Shown: one piece after another, positions 9,697-19,780 of the stretch | Numbering within the stretch: position 1 is the first letter of the stretch | Layout: every line of letters starts with the position of its first letter | Assembly (NCBI GenBank): GCA_015499995.1 | Contig: JADNRV010000618.1 | Coordinates: forward strand, 1-21,715 | DNA: 21,715 nucleotides | Direction: 5' to 3' | Source: Flammula alnicola | Taxonomy: Eukaryota; Basidiomycota; Agaricomycetes; Agaricales; Strophariaceae | Notes under the pieces: generated by a model | Told to the model about the DNA's origin: nothing | The model's input: the letters and a program-made list of their open reading frames with translations, nothing else | Database searches by the model: none | Translations under genes and position numbers: made by a program

Positions 9697-12600
9697 ATGG
9701 TGCACCGTCCAGCGGACTCTCGTCTGCTCACCAACCTCCTACAACAAGAAAAGGACTATTCGAAGCAGCTCAACCAAGTTCTTCAGTCGTCTAATGCCTC
9801 TTTGGCCTCTTTTGCTGCTTATGCTGCAGCATCTCCTCCTCCAGCGTCTCATGTTATCATGACGGTAGCTGGATCTCTTGCAGCGGCAGATGACGCCCTC
9901 AGAAGGTATGCTCTCGGTGTCGACGAATGGAGAGACACCATGCGCCTTTTGAAAGACGCCGAAGACGAAGTTGGAAATATTATGAGGGACAGGGAGATCC
10001 TGTGCGTATCCTTGCAGTTTGCGAGCGGACATGTCTCTAATGATTATTTAGTGTCACCCGCCTGATAAAAGCCTCCAAGTCACAAAAAAATGGCTCAGGA
10101 AGCATTCGAGAGTCGCTGCTCTTGGGACACCAGCGGTCTCCCTCGTCTTCTTCGATTTCCTTATCTATCGGAGGCCAACAGGACACGCCATCACCTTCTC
10201 CTTCACGTACGTCATATGTCACTCCACATTCGACACGCTGACCGCCTTTGTAGGCCCCTTGTCGGCATCCATCTCATCTTCTACGAAGCTAGCTGCTGCG
10301 CAGTCGGAATTGCAAGCCTGTGAAGCCCATCTCGCTGCCAAAGAGCGAGAACTTGCGACGAAACGTTGTGTCGCCGTACGGGATGGTCTGGGTACACGTC
10401 TCAGGGCCATGGTCGAATGTGGTTGGGCATGGAATGAGCTGGGCAAGGAGGCACTACAGAGCCTCGAAGAATTAGGAACCGACCATCCAGGTTAACTTCT
10501 TGCTTGCATTTATATAGGCAGTTTCTAATATGAAATTTTACAGAACAAAGGCCTCCACTTGTACATGAACCTCATCTCGGTTCTATTCCGAATAACAAAT
10601 CCCTTCCTGTTCCAGAGCCCGAGTCCACGCGTCCGTCTTCGGATTTCTCCTCGATTGGACCTTCTCAGTCCGCATCCCAGGCGCACTTGATGCATGACAT
10701 CCCACCAGCAGTCGGCATGGACGCCGTAATGACCTCCAGCGTATTCGGCGACCTGACCGCGACCTCGTCAGAGGGTGCTCGTTTACGGCCGTCTTCCGGC
10801 ATGTCAAGTGCGGGGTCGTCAATTTTCTCCAACCCTGCCATGCACGCGACGTACAAAGTCCAGACTGTAACGTATGCTCCTGCCATAGCCGTCCATGTCC
10901 CTGGAAAGGAAATGCCTGCTGGGTCCAGCAGGACGTACAAACCCGACTACACGTCTATGCACATACCTGCTCCACATGCCCTGGAGGGATATGCATATGG
11001 CATTCCGACCGCTGGTGGACCTGTCGCAGGGCCGTCTGGGTTGCAGCATCCGCATTCAAGAACCAATTCAGGGCATTCGACCCCGCAAAAGCCATATTCA
11101 GAATCCACTGCTCAACCACTTGTCTCTGCTTTCCAGAATAGGCACATGTTAGAGAGACGGATTACGGAAGACTCTGATGAGAGCAGCATCCAGGAGGTCA
11201 AGGAGCAGGAGAAGCTTGTGCAGGAGGGCAAGTTGGCGGTTGTGGAAAATCCGCGGTTTATGACCGAGGCGAGGAAGCGAGAGATAGAGAAGGAAAGAGA
11301 GAAGGAAAAGGAACGAGAGAGGAGAGAGGAGGAGGAAAGAGCTCGGAAAGAGAAAGAAAAAGGCAAGCAGCGAGAGGTTAGCGACCAAGAAGCCGTCGCC
11401 CCCGAGGAGCACGAGCACGAGAAGGACGCAGCTGCCAAAGAGAAGAAGAGGTTCTTGTTTTTCCATCATCAACCGAAAGCGGAGCCGAGCCAGCCTCAAA
11501 CATCTTCCGAGGCACCCAGCGGCAATGGGCATGCCATCTTTGCTCCTGCTACTGATAATTCCGAGCATCATGGCTCTCTTTCCAAGACCGGTACGAAATC
11601 TGCCAACACGTCGCCTTCGAAGGGGTTTCTAGGAAGCCTGCGGGGCTTTTTTGGGGCAAAACAGCCATCGCAGTCGCCCTCTCGTTCGCGCACCTTGCCC
11701 ACTCGGGTGGAGAGAGATGAGGACAACACGTCCGACTCTGACAGCGACCGCCCGCCTAGGAAGAAGCCGTCTGGCGGTGGTGCTGGTGTTAAGACCAAGC
11801 CAATAGTTAGCGGCCGATGGCACACACGCACGGATAAGAACATCAGAGAACTGTCTAGGAGGGGTAGCTATGACGGTGGTGATCTAGGGAGGATTGCTGT
11901 TAATGGGCTTAGCACTGGCCTCGCTGGAGGTGCGGTTGCCAACGCCGGGGTTGTCAATGCTACTGGTGTTGGGCGCGGAGCGGCGGGGCAGAAACCGGTT
12001 AGGGGCAGGGCGGCTAGCGATGTCGGTACTGGCACCTCTCGTGCTGAGGTTCCTTCTGTTGGTGCTGGTCCTGGTCCTGGTCCTGCTGGGAGGAGACTGA
12101 AGAAAACGCGTAATGGGCCACCTGTGTCTGCGTCTGCCGCCGCGGCGGCTGTTGGTACTACCGACACCGCGACGATACAACCGAAGGCACCTACTCAATC
12201 TCAGACCCCCGTTCGGGCTGCCAGTGCCACCACCACTCCGAAAGCGGCTGGACAACGCAGTGCGAGTGTAGATGTACCCAGCGAGAGTCGAAAGAGCTGG
12301 GTTGAGCACGATGACGAGAAGGAGGGTGGTGGGATGATCGTCCACCTTGGGCGGAGGAGGACTGCCAGCGAGGTGGGCAGTGTGAAGAGTGCTACACAGC
12401 TTACTGTTCCTTCCTCTGCAACACCGGCGAGGAAAGGGCCGTCTGTACCGGCCTTTTGGTCCAAGCCTTCGCCTACTGCTCGACCTGCAGCCGTCTCTGT
12501 TGCTGCGCCAAGCCCAAGCGCTGCTGCGAAGGGTTATTCGAGTGATACGGCTGTTCTAACCTCTGCTCCGGCTGTGACGAGGAAGAAGAGCTTGACGAAG

Positions 12601-14418
12601 AAGAAAGCTCAGGGTGCTACGACTACGACCACCGCTGCCCCTGTTGTTCCACCTCCTGCTCCATCTGCAGATGTCGGCACTCTACCGTCGTCGACGCTCA
12701 AGAGAAAGAGCTCTGTAAAATCCTCTGCATCTCAAAATACGCCTAGCAAATCGCCGGCGCCTCGTCAGGTTGTAACTACACCAACTGGATCGGCTACGGT
12801 TTTAGTAGCTGGTGGCGAACAACCCACCGGCACCCTTGTTCCTCAGCCTGGATGGAACGCACAGGCGAAGGCACCGGGTGGTAGTTTGTCGAGGCACTCT
12901 TCGGACGCCAGCGCTGCCAGTGCACCTACCAGTGGTATCGTCAAAGGCAAGCGGCGAACGAGCCTTGGTCAAGGCATGGGAGGCAGCGGAGGACTAGGGC
13001 GCAGGTCGTCGTTAGGAGGGGCGAGTAGTACATCATTGCCGGCTAAAGTTGACACGACGCCTGCGCCTGCTTCCACCTCTGCCAATGCACCGTCGGCGTC
13101 GGTCGTCCAACCTACGGCGCCTGTGCCTAGCCTGATGAGTATTGTGGAAGATGTGGCGAGGGGTAATCGTGAAGGGTGGAGTCAGGATTGGAAGATGAAA
13201 AGGGGTGCTGGAGGGAAGGTTGTTGGGATGATTGAGGTTGTGAAGGCTCCTCCGCCAATGCCTCGAAATATGTTGGCGGCGCTGGATCAGGCGGAGGTCA
13301 AGAGCCGTGCGACAACGACGACGGCGACGACGATGACACCGACGAGAGGACGCCCTGGGATGTTTGAAATCAAAGCGCCTGGATCAGTGTTTGCTCAACG
13401 ACAGGCGGAGGCTGCAGGCACGTCGCGCCAACCTCAATTGTCGACTCCAACCCATAAGCAGAAGCAAGAAGTGCCTGGGCATCGAGTAACTGCAGTAGCA
13501 GTTACTCCCACCGCTACACCTTCGAGTACTCATCGCGCCGCGAAATCTCCTCTGCGAAGTGCTTTGAGGAATCCCAGTCGGTCGCCCTCACCTGCCGCTG
13601 GTCCTTCTCGTATCCAGCATCAAACCCCAAGCTATTCGTCTCATGACGACTCGTTGCCTCCACCAATCAGCGGCATACTTCCTTGGGGCTCTGATGGAAC
13701 ACTGCACCAACCGAAGAAAATTGAGAAGGGCAAGGCTGCTCCTCCTGTTGAAAATCCGGACAAGTCTGGCGACGACTCGTCGGGGACCGGAAATGAAGTA
13801 TTTTATTCTGACGTCGAAGAGTCTGAGCCGGAGGTTGTTGTGGCAGCTGCAGCACCTGCTGAAGGTGCTGGCGGCCAATCTGCGACTACACTAGCAGTCG
13901 GTGGCATTGTTACACCTACGCCTGAAGCACCTGTTACCGCACAGGCTGTTGGCCGTGGAAGAGCCTTATCCGAGGTTTCGCGATCTACGTCATCGACTGT
14001 CATTGTCGGGCCTCCTAGCCAATCGCAGTCTGAATCGCAACTGCCGCCTGCCATTGCTCGAGCTTCGTCCCAGACCCCACGGAGGAGGAAAAGTGTCCGC
14101 GTGTCGTTGCAGCCTACTTTCTCGCCACCGCCACCTGCCATCGAGTACGATGATGAAGAAGAGCAGAGGAAGCCTGCACCTTGGGTGCGGCAAGGTTCTG
14201 CTAGAATCCCACCTGCGCCTCAAGTTCTCGTTGGACCTCTTCCCGCTCCCATACCACTACGTTCCAGGGCTGTGGAGGGCGATGGTTCCAATGTAGCCGA
14301 CATGTGGGCACCAGATTCGGACGACGAGGATGAACAATATACGAGAGCCAAGCGGCTGTTGAACCGGGCGGCTAAGAAGGACAGGGACGTGAAGCTCATG
14401 GTCGCCAATCGTGCATAA
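9697..14418 (+). CDS. IMD (I-BAR-like) domain protein with long disordered tail (4 exons)
   Basis: Exons 9697-10001, 10052-10206, 10254-10490 and 10544-14418; introns 50, 47 and 53 nt; 1523 residues. The N-terminal about 240 residues are helical and match the IMD-type domain of basidiomycete proteins: LLTNLLQQEKDYSKQLNQVL, then a DALRRYALGVDEWRDTMRLL helix, a VTRLIKASKSQK segment, and a long helix through LQACEAHLAAKERELATKRC to WAWNELGKEALQSLEEL. Such domains bind membranes and curve them, often linked to cortical actin; this role is known for the fold, not shown here. The remaining about 1280 residues are low-complexity: a highly charged E/K/R coiled-coil stretch (about residues 475-510), Pro/Ser/Thr/Ala-rich tracts, a GPGPGP run and a TTTTATTMTPT repeat from ACG-rich DNA (13309-13345). 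The end is an acidic-then-basic segment (SDDEDEQYTRAKRLLNRAAKK). All four exons fit one start codon. Confidence 0.8.
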
Positions 14419-14941
14419 GTCGATTCTGGGTTTACTCGGTCTGATTGGTTCTTCTATATTTCTCATCTCCTTCACATTATGCTCCGGGTCCGTGTGTTGT
14501 AGTTCTTTTCTTTTTCTTTTTTAACCCTCGCCTCATTCTTTTGAACGTAAGTTATTGTGCTCATATGTATTTTTAACTTTTTCCCAACTTTTTCCACTCT
14601 TTTTTCTTCCTCTATCGTTTTAGAATAAGTTATCTCATCTACTGTATCATACATATCACTTATTCTGTCGATTTTGGGGTTTGCTTGCCGTCATATATTC
14701 TGAATTCCTAACTTAGAAGGCTTCAACTCGATCTTTCCACCAGTTTACGTAAGCTGCGGTTTAGATTTCAAAGTCAGTGCCATTTCGTTCTTATACCACA
14801 AACCCCTTGGCCATCGCACTCTTCTGCTTTTTGAATCCATATTAACCCGCCTTTCAAAGGGTTAAATAACACTCCATTATCTTTTCTATCTATTCAGATA
14901 GTTCCAAACCACCCTAATACTTGTACACGCGTTTGAAAACA
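14419..14941. other. Intergenic with pyrimidine tracts, SUMO promoter
   Basis: No coding exon. T/C-rich runs at about 14500-14530 and 14570-14615 could belong to the IMD-gene 3' end or to the SUMO promoter. No clear TATA box lies near the SUMO start. Confidence 0.5.
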
Positions 14942-15555
14942 ATGTCTGACGAGGAACACCAGCCACAAACCCAGGACCACGAGCCCAAGGTTGAAGACGC
15001 AAACACGACTATTAACATCAAGGTAACCTGGCCGTCTTGCGGCACTTTTGCCCACGTATCTATTTGAAGATGTTGATTGGGCGTTAGGTTGTGAGCTCGT
15101 CCGGCGAGGAAGTTTTCTTCAAGATCAAGAGGAGCACGAAGCTTAGCAAGCTCCAAGGGGCTTATGCTAGCAAGGTGGGCAAGGACGTAGGAAGCATTCG
15201 GTGAGCCTACTTTTTCTCAATCATATCTCTCGCCCAGCGATTTTCTGCGCTAAATCATGATCAATTCCCTCCCATTATCAACACATCTTGTACCGCGGGA
15301 GGATAGCTTGAAACTGACTCCTTCCTTGTCGTTTTGACTAGATTTTTGTATGATGGTGCACGGATACAAGACGACGACACCCCAGCATCACTCGATATGG
15401 ATGATAATGGTGCGTATAATATCTGCTTTCAGCAAAACGCATCTGACATAGAGAACCTAGACACGATTGATGTCATGGTAGAGCGTACGTTCTCTTATTT
15501 ATTTACTTTGATCGCCTTTCTCATACTTTTCTCAGAGGTTGGAGGATCTCATTAG
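14942..15555 (+). CDS. SMT3: SUMO (small ubiquitin-like modifier), 5 exons
   Basis: Precursor of the protein modifier SUMO, conjugated to lysines through E1 Aos1-Uba2 and E2 Ubc9. Exons 14942-15022, 15088-15200, 15342-15409, 15461-15484 and 15536-15555 give 101 residues. Key signatures are a flexible acidic N-terminus (MSDEEHQPQT), INIKVV, EEVFFKIKRSTKLSKL, then SIRFLYDGARI, DTPASLDMDDND, TIDVMVEQVGG and the two-residue tail SH. The C-terminal GG-SH means a Ulp1-type protease must remove two residues before conjugation. For intron 3 I chose the acceptor at 15460 because it restores DMDDNDTIDVMVEQ; the alternative at 15451 would insert three extra residues. Intron 2 is long (141 nt) beside the others (51-65). 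Introns 3 and 4 are both 51 nt and stop-free. The gene is convergent with the M28 gene. Confidence 0.93.
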
Positions 15556-15963
15556 GGTGGCATACGGCAAGCAAAGTCGCAATCCATGTACAAATTCACT
15601 TCATTCTTGACTTCTGCACAGCGAGTTGCATCTATACTTCACTTTTTTCTCTTTTATTGTAATATCGCACGGGTATCTCAACTAACTCTCTTTTAAATCT
15701 TGTTGATTCTGCTTGTTTTGGAAGATTCTTCGCCCTGTGGGAGTGATTTAATAGTGCATGAAGTGCGACGAATTTGATCTCTTTGAATTTTTTGCCGTCT
15801 TTGTAATCGTCTTTGGAGTCACTTCAATTCTCATGCCGATGTCCGAAGTCTCAAGTGCAGATAGCGAACACTTTCTCTGTAAATAACAAAGGTAATTACT
15901 TCATAATTCAAATTGTATCTCACACTGGCAACTGACTTTTCGTCAGGTTAATAACTGTCCCCT
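15556..15963. other. Convergent 3' intergenic region
   Basis: About 400 AT-rich bases between the SUMO stop codon and the M28 stop codon, which face each other. It contains no recognisable gene and should hold both 3' untranslated regions and polyadenylation sites. Confidence 0.55.
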
Positions 15964-17465
15964 TCAATTTGGCGTCGGGAAGGCGGCCGGGCTCTTAAAT
16001 CCATTCTTGCCCACTGCACGAACTCCCATCTGCACGTTATCCTTCGAAAGCTTGACAGTGACCTGATTTACCAAGCCAACTGGTATCACGCGGTTCCATT
16101 GGGGCAGGTCGGTTTCCCTCCATACAACCTCGTATCCAGCAATATCGGGGTTAGAATCGACATTCCACGACAAGGTCGAATTATTCGACAGTGCGCTGAC
16201 GTCGATGGTGAGGCCTTTTGGCGTTCCAGGCGCTTGTGCCAGTGACCATATTGCTGCTCCGTTGACCTTCCCAACTTTGGCAGTGAAGTCGAAGTCAACA
16301 AACTCGGTCAAATCACCGAATTGTTCGCCGTTGGCGGCGACGCGTACATCCTGATGCTGGTGGGCGAAGTTTTCGTGGGGCTCAGTGAATCGGACAGCTG
16401 GGAAACCTTGGTCCAAGAATGACTCATGGTCTCCTCCGCGCAAGAACCGATCCGGGCGATAAATCGCGCGTACTATGAGTTGATTTGTCAATTTGGGCTC
16501 GCATATACAGGTAATGTACATACCATTCAGCTGGGTGGCAGTGTTTTGAGATACTTCTGCAACAAAGCGACCTAGTTGATGGGCTGGCGAGTCGTTTTCG
16601 CCTCCGATAGAAGCAAGTGCAAGATTCTGATTTGCCGTATTGGAAGGAGGAAGGCCGGACACGAACATCCGGATATCGGTTTTGTCGATGGTTCCGTCGT
16701 CGGCTTGGGAAGCTCCAACAATATCGTTGTCGAGCATGCCTTGGACGTCTACTCCGTTTTGCTTGAGTGTAGTGGCCATGAAATTCGACCCGAAGAGCCC
16801 TTGCTCCTCCCCAGCGACAACGGCAAACATGATTGTTGCTGCCGGCTGATGAGTTGCCATTATGCGCGCCAATTCCATGGAAATTGCAACTCCAGATCCA
16901 TCATCGTCAGCTCCGGGAGCGTCATCAATGAAGTTCAGGATATTCGTAACGCGCGAATCATAGTGGCCAGAAACGACGTACACGCGATTAGGTTCCTTGG
17001 AACCGGTCAATGTTGCGACAATGTTGCTGATGACAGTGGCATTGGGGATTTCCGGGACTGGCTGCTGCACATAACTTGGCACGGTTACGGTCATTCGTCC
17101 ATTGGAAGCAGCGGCGAATGAGCGCATCTGGGAGGCGATCCAGTCTCGAGCAGCGCCAATTCCACGCACTGGATCTGTCTGATTGGACATCGTGTGGCGG
17201 GTGCCAAAGGATACGAGCTTCTCGATTATTGCCTGAATGCGGTTGGGGTCGATTTGGTTGAGAATAGAAACGAGCTCTTGGTCGGGCTGTTGTGGAACGA
17301 GAACCTGTCCAGGGCCTGGAGGCCAAATACTCAGAGGTTCCATAAGCGACTGGGAGTATACTGCAACCCAAGGCCCATTAATAATGTACAGAAAGGGAGG
17401 TGATTTTGCTACATGCCTCCAGTCGCCAAAAGGCACAACGAGAATAAACTTTGAGCAACACGCAT
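15964..17465 (-). CDS. Secreted M28-family zinc aminopeptidase (3 exons)
   Basis: Predicted exopeptidase releasing N-terminal residues from peptides outside the cell. Minus-strand exons 17465-17417, 17360-16524 and 16472-15964 give 464 residues. The zinc-site set is complete: GHYDSR (His149), GADDDGSG (bridging Asp168), EEQGLFGS (catalytic Glu201, ligand Glu202), LDNDIVG (Asp about 227-229) and RGGDHESF (His311). The C-terminus (about 378-464) looks like a fibronectin type III-like domain (LSWNVDSNPDIAGYEVVWRE). The start at 17465 gives a signal peptide, MRVAQSLFSLCLLATG, joined to VYSQS only if intron 1 (17416-17361, 56 nt) uses a GC donor (AG|GCATGT). Without splicing, a longer frame opens upstream at 17478 but has no signal peptide. 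Intron 2 (16523-16473) is 51 nt, in frame and stop-free. Family is firm; the first exon is inferred. Confidence 0.88.
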
Positions 17466-17522
17466 TGTCGAACTTCACGGAGACGGCGAGAGGTCTGCAG
17501 GCTTCCTTTCTTCTGTAGCTTC

Positions 17523-17530
17523 ATTTTATA
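17523..17530 (-). promoter_or_regulatory. TATA box of the M28 gene
   Basis: TATAAAAT on the minus strand, its first base 65 bases upstream of the ATG at 17465. This independently supports the signal-peptide start. The same octamer lies at a similar distance before the M35 gene. Confidence 0.55.
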
Positions 17531-18284
17531 CTCGCCGGTGTCAGCGTGCTACTGGCTGGACACAGGAAAGGTGGTGCGTGCGTCCATATGGTTCGTTCCA
17601 TAGATATGTCCATATGATCCAGTCCGAAGGCGATTATTAGTGGAATTGGCCCATAAGTAGTACGCGTTAGTCGTAACATGGGAATCTTACCTATATTTAT
17701 GTTCCCGCCATATAGCGAGGCTGGGAAAGAAAGCCCTACCAAAGTCCAGTCCGATAAAGATGAAAATAGTACGCCTTACACGGCGTGGACAACTTTTGCA
17801 TTTATTTATGTCGTATTGCCACTGCGCAGTGCTTCTCTATCAAATTTCCAATTATCCGACGTAACCTGAGGTTCATGAGTGGCAGCACCATATCGATGTT
17901 ATTCGAATTCCCTGGCCACAGCTACTAGGCATTATATCTAAGTGATGTCATTCGTGCGCTGCAAGGATTGTAATTTTGTGATAGCAATCATGCCTCACCC
18001 TATGTGTGGATTACTGAGAACCGGAAGGACTAGACTCTCCAAAAAATGGCGCGTACATGCGAGAACTAGGAGAGCAATGGCAGACGTGGGTTGTGCGGCC
18101 CTAAGTTAACGGTAGCAGCGGGCCCCCTATCCGTACTTAGTTTAGTAGCACGAGGCGATGATTTCAGCATATTTCGAGCAGAGAAAGGTTTGCGTCAATT
18201 TGTACCATGCAGATCAAGAAGTATTGTTATAGAAAAGAAGTAAAGGCCCATCCCATCGTTCTCATATTGAAAGAGTGTCCAGCA
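17531..18284. other. Intergenic between M28 promoter and M35 3' end
   Basis: About 750 bases with no convincing ORF or repeat. It should contain upstream control sites of the M28 gene; I see single short GATA-like matches only, which are expected by chance. Confidence 0.5.
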
Positions 18285-19709
18285 TTAGATAGCTGGGTCG
18301 TTCTCGGCGAAGTATTCGTGCGATGCGGCATTGGTGATTGCTAAGAGCGGCGTGTTGGAGGCTAGGCTGCGACAAGCAGATTTGTCTTCAAACAGTGGCA
18401 GATCTGAAGTTCCAGCGATGCTCGGGAACTGAGAGCCGAGCTTAATGAGCAATCCAGCCTGCAATTTATAAAGCTTTTAGCCAACCCCACCATACGGAGG
18501 ATTACTGCGCACCTGTGAATCACTACCAATGAGGTTGGTTTGCCAGAACAAGTCGCAAAGATAGATGTATTTGTCTCTGTGTGAGAAATGAGTGTTACAC
18601 TATGATAGCTGAGGGAATGAAAACGCGAACTGAGTAAGCAAAACATATGCGACAACCCCAGTCTTCAGAGGCTGGTTCGCACAGGTCCCACAGTCGTAGG
18701 TGAATTCTCCGAAATCTGCGGCGTCGATTGCTTGGAAGTGTTGAAGGACAACATTGTAATTATCCTGGCTGAAAGCACCAAACCAGGCATTGTAGCGAGC
18801 AGACTCAGATGAGCCCGACTGAGTCAGGAAGCTGCGAATGCGCGGTGTGAGGAATCGTGCTTCTTTAATAATCTTTGCGCTTACTGATAGGTGTCTCGAG
18901 CATAGGTCTCCCCGCTATTGACAACGTTGCCAAGATTGCCCTGGTGTTCGTCACTGCACCCCACAAAGGTTGTCCTTTTCTGGTGTTTCTTGATGGCATT
19001 CAGGTTTACTATGGAAAATGGGTTGATGATGTTGACCGTCTGAGAGGCGGACTGCGCTTGGACGGTGAATACAGAACCCGATGTTACGTTGAGAGCCTGG
19101 AAAGTGATGTGGGGGAATACATTGTAAGTCCCAGCACCGGCTTTTGTGAAGTTGTAAGCTTGCCCCACTTCAAATGACGGGTAAGAAAAAAGATTGGGCA
19201 ACAGATATTCCGATAACGAACTTACAGGAGTGGGTAATATTGATTGATGCTCCGGGTTTCAAGACAGAAAAGACGTCCGACTCGTTGGAGGCCAACGCCT
19301 GACGAGGACTATATTGAACCTCAGACAATCGTTAATGACATAAAATAAAGGGCAATGAATCGGTCATACTACATATCCCGTGAAGTCGGGGGTTGCGCCA
19401 TTGTTGACATTGGTAATATTGAAGCTGTGGGTGGGCATGTTGGTCAAGACAGTGCTAGGATCCCTCAAGAGATGCAGGGTTTCGTGGCCCTTATTGGTTA
19501 GAGTGGTAACCACTGATAGTTCAGCCATGTTATGCGCAGACGCTGGACCTGAGACGATGAAATAGGTTCGAATCAGGGCCTTTAAAAAAATACATTTCAA
19601 CGACATACATACCCTTGAGCCCAATAAAGAGACTAGGAGTGGCAGAGACAGCGGCACAAAACGCGAGGGAAGAGAGCAAGCGGCATGGAATAGACTTGAA
19701 AGTGACCAT
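18285..19709 (-). CDS. M35 (deuterolysin-like) metallopeptidase homologue lacking HExxH
   Basis: Minus-strand exons: 19709-19613, 19548-19373, 19319-19226, 19167-18885, 18831-about 18640, 18576-18513 and 18458-18285; about 359 residues. Residues 1-24 form a signal peptide (CRLLSSLAFCAAVSATP). The propeptide-like part has LSVVTTLTNKGHETLHLL, PDFTGYVQYSP and AYNFTKAGAGTYNV. The mature domain starts near TFVGCSDEHQ and keeps ARYNAWFGAF, DKYIYLCDLFW, GSDSQAG and HEYFAEN. In active members GTDSQAG is followed by an LIHESSH-type zinc site; here it reads LIKLGSQF (18429-18443), so both His and the catalytic Glu are gone, although the GTxD aspartate remains (GTSD). Five introns are normal GT..AG. The fifth (about 18639-18577) has no GT donor in the needed phase; only a poor GC donor restores the frame. 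It is a dead homologue or an early pseudogene, beside the intact M28 gene. Confidence 0.75.
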
Positions 19710-19772
19710 CTTGAAGCAAAGAATGCCTTGACGTTGGAGGGGGCAGCTGAAGCGTTCCAAATCACGAAGGGA

Positions 19773-19780
19773 ATTTTATA
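19773..19780 (-). promoter_or_regulatory. TATA box of the M35 gene
   Basis: TATAAAAT on the minus strand, first base 71 bases upstream of the ATG at 19709. It favours that ATG over an in-frame one at 19760 that would add 17 residues before the signal peptide. Confidence 0.55.

Noticed and set aside
11149..12345. Minus-strand frames opposite the IMD gene
   Set aside because: They are Leu/Ser/Pro/Arg-rich antisense shadows of low-complexity coding DNA.
15201..15341. A box C/D snoRNA in the long SUMO intron
   Set aside because: There is a CTGA and a weak TGAT-like motif, but no proper C box and no terminal stem.
15442..15451. Earlier acceptor for SUMO intron 3 (ending at 15451)
   Set aside because: It would insert three residues (ENL) into the conserved DMDDND-TIDVMVEQ segment; the acceptor at 15460 restores the family spacing.
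17466..17478. Start of the M28 protein at an ATG at 17478
   Set aside because: That frame reads through the GC-AG intron and gives no signal peptide, unlike the ATG at 17465.
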